From contig CAMGCA010000149.1 in the NCBI GenBank assembly GCA_946011705.1, positions 1 through 5,428 of the forward strand: 5,428 nucleotides of DNA, given 5' to 3'. This stretch comes from an uncultured Clostridia bacterium. GTDB taxonomy: Bacteria; Bacillota; Clostridia; Oscillospirales; Oscillospiraceae. The notes under the pieces were generated by a model that saw only the letters and a list, made by a program, of their open reading frames with translations, searched no databases and had not been told where the DNA came from. The position numbers and the translations under genes were made by a program. Positions 3,601 through 5,428 of the stretch are shown one piece after another; positions within the stretch are counted from its first letter, which is position 1, and each line of letters opens with the position of its first letter.

Positions 3601-5428
3601 GAAACCGTCCGTTGCCCAAAGTCTGGCCGCCGTGATTGGGGCCACCGCCCGCAAGGACGGCTACCTGGAGGGCGGCGGCTGGCGGGTCAGCTGGTGTGTG
3701 GGCCACCTGGCTGGGCTGGCCGACGCCGACGCTTATAACCCGGACTACGCCAAGTGGCGCTATGACGATCTGCCCATTCTGCCGGAACCCTGGCAGATGG
3801 TGGTGAGCAAGGACAAGAAGAAACAGTTTGATGTGCTGAAGCAGCTGATGAACGCCCCGGATGTGACCGAAGTGGTAAACGCCTGCGACGCCGGACGCGA
3901 GGGGGAGCTGATCTTCCGCAGCGTCTATGAGCTGGCGGGCTGCCAGAAGCCCATGAAGCGGCTCTGGATTTCCTCAATGGAGGATTCCGCCATCCGGGAG
4001 GGCTTTGCAAACCTGCGCCCCGGTGCAGACTATGACGGCCTGCGGGATGCGGCCCTCTGCCGCGCCAAAGCGGACTGGCTGGTGGGTATCAATGCCACCC
4101 GGCTGTTTTCCGTGCTGTACCACCGGACCCTCAACATCGGACGTGTCATGTCCCCGACGCTGGCCCTCATTGTCCAGCGAGAAGCCGAGATCGACACCTT
4201 CAAGCCGGTGCCATTCTACACGGTCACACTGGAGCTGCCCGGTTTCACCGTTTCCGGGGAGCGCATGGCAGACAAGGCTGCCGCCCAACAGCTGAAAACG
4301 GCCTGCCAAGGTGCGGCTGCCACAGTGAAAAAAGTGGGGCGCAAAAACAAATCCGAGAAGCCGCCCGCCCTCTATGACCTGACCACCCTCCAGCGGGACG
4401 CCAACCGGCTGCTGGGGTTCACAGCCCAGCAAACCCTGGACTATTTGCAGAACCTCTATGAAAAGAAGCTCTGCACCTATCCTCGGACGGACAGCCGTTA
4501 CCTGACTTCGGATATGGCAGCAAGTCTGCCGGAGCTGGTCCGGCTTACCGCTGGGGCGCTGCCCTTTGCCGCTGGTATGGAGCTTGCCTGCAATGCGGCA
4601 CAGGTCATCAACGACAAGAAAGTGACCGACCACCATGCGGTGATCCCCACCCGCAACCTCCAGGGCGCGGACCTGTCCAGCTTGCCAGTTGGCGAAAAGG
4701 CGGTGCTGGAGCTGGTGGCCCTGCGGTTGCTGTGCGCTGTGGCTCAACCCTATATTTTTGCGGAAACCGCCGTTGTTGTGGAGTGCGCCGGTGCGGAGTT
4801 TACCGCCAAAGGCCGCACGGTGAAAGATCACGGCTGGCGGGCGCTGGACGCTGCATACCGCGCAGGGCTGAAAAATGTGGAGCCGGAAACCGAGGACAAG
4901 GCTCTGCCGGAGCTGTCTGAAGGTCAGACGCTGCCCCTTTCTGGTGCTGCCGTCAAGGAGGGCAAGACCACCCCGCCCAAGCACTTCACCGAGGATACGC
5001 TGCTTTCTGCTATGGAGACTGCCGGGAAGGACGATATGCCGGACAATGCCGAGCGCAAGGGGCTGGGGACCCCGGCCACCCGCGCCGGTATCCTGGAAAA
5101 GCTGGTGTCCACCGGCTTTCTGGAACGCAAAAAGAGCAAGAAAACCGTGCAGCTTCTGCCGTCCCATGATGCGGTGTCCCTTATCACCGTGCTGCCGGAG
5201 CAGCTGCAATCGCCCCTGCTGACCGCTGAATGGGAGTACCGGCTGGGTGAGATTGAGCGCGGCGAGCTGGCCCCGGAGGATTTCATGGATGGAATTTCCA
5301 CCATGCTCAAGGAGCTGGTGGGAACCTATCGGATGATTAAGGGCACCGAGTATCTGTTCACGCCGCCCCGCGAGGTGGTGGGCAAATGCCCCCGCTGCGG
5401 TGGCGATGTGGCGGAGCTGCAAAAGGGG
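3581..5428 (+). CDS. topB: DNA topoisomerase III, type IA (3' end outside window)
   Basis: There are 616 codons, open to the window end. Type IA topoisomerases cut one strand through a 5'-phosphotyrosine link and pass another strand through; topoisomerase III mainly decatenates and resolves single-stranded junctions. The TOPRIM domain opens with AEKPS (E7), followed by GHL (41-43) and ACDAGREGEL (D103, G105, E107). The Asp-x-Gly form of this metal site also occurs in Bacillus subtilis TopB. Next come GRVMSPTLAL (187-195), the catalytic tyrosine Y300 in TYPRTDSR, VTDHHAVIPT (348-357) and KGLGTPATRAGILEKL. Near the window end, C603-x2-C606 begins a C-terminal zinc ribbon. B. subtilis TopB has about 727 residues, so perhaps 75-110 are missing here. 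Such ICE-borne copies are thought to handle transfer or replication intermediates. All visible key residues are intact, so the enzyme should be active. Confidence 0.97.
   Translation, partial: MKLVIAEKPSVAQSLAAVIGATARKDGYLEGGGWRVSWCVGHLAGLADADAYNPDYAKWRYDDLPILPEPWQMVVSKDKKKQFDVLKQLMNAPDVTEVVNACDAGREGELIFRSVYELAGCQKPMKRLWISSMEDSAIREGFANLRPGADYDGLRDAALCRAKADWLVGINATRLFSVLYHRTLNIGRVMSPTLALIVQREAEIDTFKPVPFYTVTLELPGFTVSGERMADKAAAQQLKTACQGAAATVKKVGRKNKSEKPPALYDLTTLQRDANRLLGFTAQQTLDYLQNLYEKKLCTYPRTDSRYLTSDMAASLPELVRLTAGALPFAAGMELACNAAQVINDKKVTDHHAVIPTRNLQGADLSSLPVGEKAVLELVALRLLCAVAQPYIFAETAVVVECAGAEFTAKGRTVKDHGWRALDAAYRAGLKNVEPETEDKALPELSEGQTLPLSGAAVKEGKTTPPKHFTEDTLLSAMETAGKDDMPDNAERKGLGTPATRAGILEKLVSTGFLERKKSKKTVQLLPSHDAVSLITVLPEQLQSPLLTAEWEYRLGEIERGELAPEDFMDGISTMLKELVGTYRMIKGTEYLFTPPREVVGKCPRCGGDVAELQKG

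Noticed and set aside
3768..3798. Inverted repeat ATCTGCC/GGCAGAT with a 17-base spacer.
   Set aside because: It lies within conserved topoisomerase codons, with a long loop and short arms, and has no context suggesting an operator or oriT.
5098..5119. A 9-bp hairpin (one G-U, loop GTCC) ending in TTT, as a terminator.
   Set aside because: It falls inside the topoisomerase gene over conserved codons (EKLVSTGFLE) and has only three T residues after the GC stem. A terminator here would cut an essential gene.
3974..5422. A 482-residue open frame on the minus strand.
   Set aside because: It lies opposite the topoisomerase III gene, whose motifs are intact. The minus frame has a Gln/His/Gly/Leu-rich shadow composition and no family motif. 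Long antisense frames are expected in GC-rich coding DNA.
1..5428. A CRISPR array, tRNA or rRNA gene, insertion sequence or oriT.
   Set aside because: I saw no spaced direct repeats, cloverleaf or rRNA-like sequence, transposase or terminal repeats, and no relaxase-linked nick region; the window is almost fully coding.

Overview
The window is a stretch of the conjugation module of an integrative and conjugative element (ICE) of the Tn1549/CTn4-like type found in Clostridia. The evidence is gene content and order: the end of a VirB4-type ATPase, a small acidic protein, a membrane-anchored CHAP/NlpC-P60-like protein of the CD1108 family, a DUF4315 coiled-coil protein, a DUF4366 (CD1107-like) membrane protein, a small Cys-rich protein and a topoisomerase III. 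The DNA is GC-rich (roughly 60% by eye). Shine-Dalgarno sites are strong (AAGGAGG type) and the protein families are known mainly from gut Firmicutes. I infer a gut clostridial host (Oscillospiraceae/Lachnospiraceae-like), but the element is mobile and the species cannot be read from this window.

Layout: all seven genes lie on the + strand and the coding is almost continuous. Positions 1-234 hold the C-terminus of VirB4. Positions 231-605 encode a 124-residue acidic protein, tentatively DUF3851. Positions 598-2334 encode the CD1108-family protein, which starts at TTG. A 30-base gap follows, the only intergenic space. Positions 2365-2622 encode DUF4315 and 2612-3385 encode DUF4366. Positions 3382-3600 encode the 72-residue four-cysteine protein, also starting at TTG. 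Positions 3581 to the window end encode topoisomerase III, which is cut off in its C-terminal zinc-ribbon region. Five of the six junctions overlap, by 4, 8, 11, 4 and 20 bases. This points to one polycistronic message with translational coupling. I see no promoter.

How the genes work together: VirB4 powers the type IV secretion channel. The CD1108-like protein is placed to act on peptidoglycan outside the membrane. The DUF4366 protein spans the membrane with a Cys-rich outer region and a very acidic inner tail. DUF4315 is a small cytosolic coiled coil. Topoisomerase III probably resolves DNA intermediates of transfer or of element replication. No relaxase, oriT, integrase, resistance or cargo gene lies in the window.

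The most unexpected sequence feature is a 13-base-pair hairpin with a GAAA tetraloop (3432-3461) inside the small Cys-rich gene, about 120 bases upstream of the topoisomerase start. Its 3' arm carries an anti-Shine-Dalgarno-like TCCTCCT that is exactly complementary to the topoisomerase ribosome-binding site. It could be an attenuator, a terminator or a translational switch between the channel genes and the DNA-processing gene. Otherwise the gene set is a known type of ICE module, and I do not see a wholly new system.
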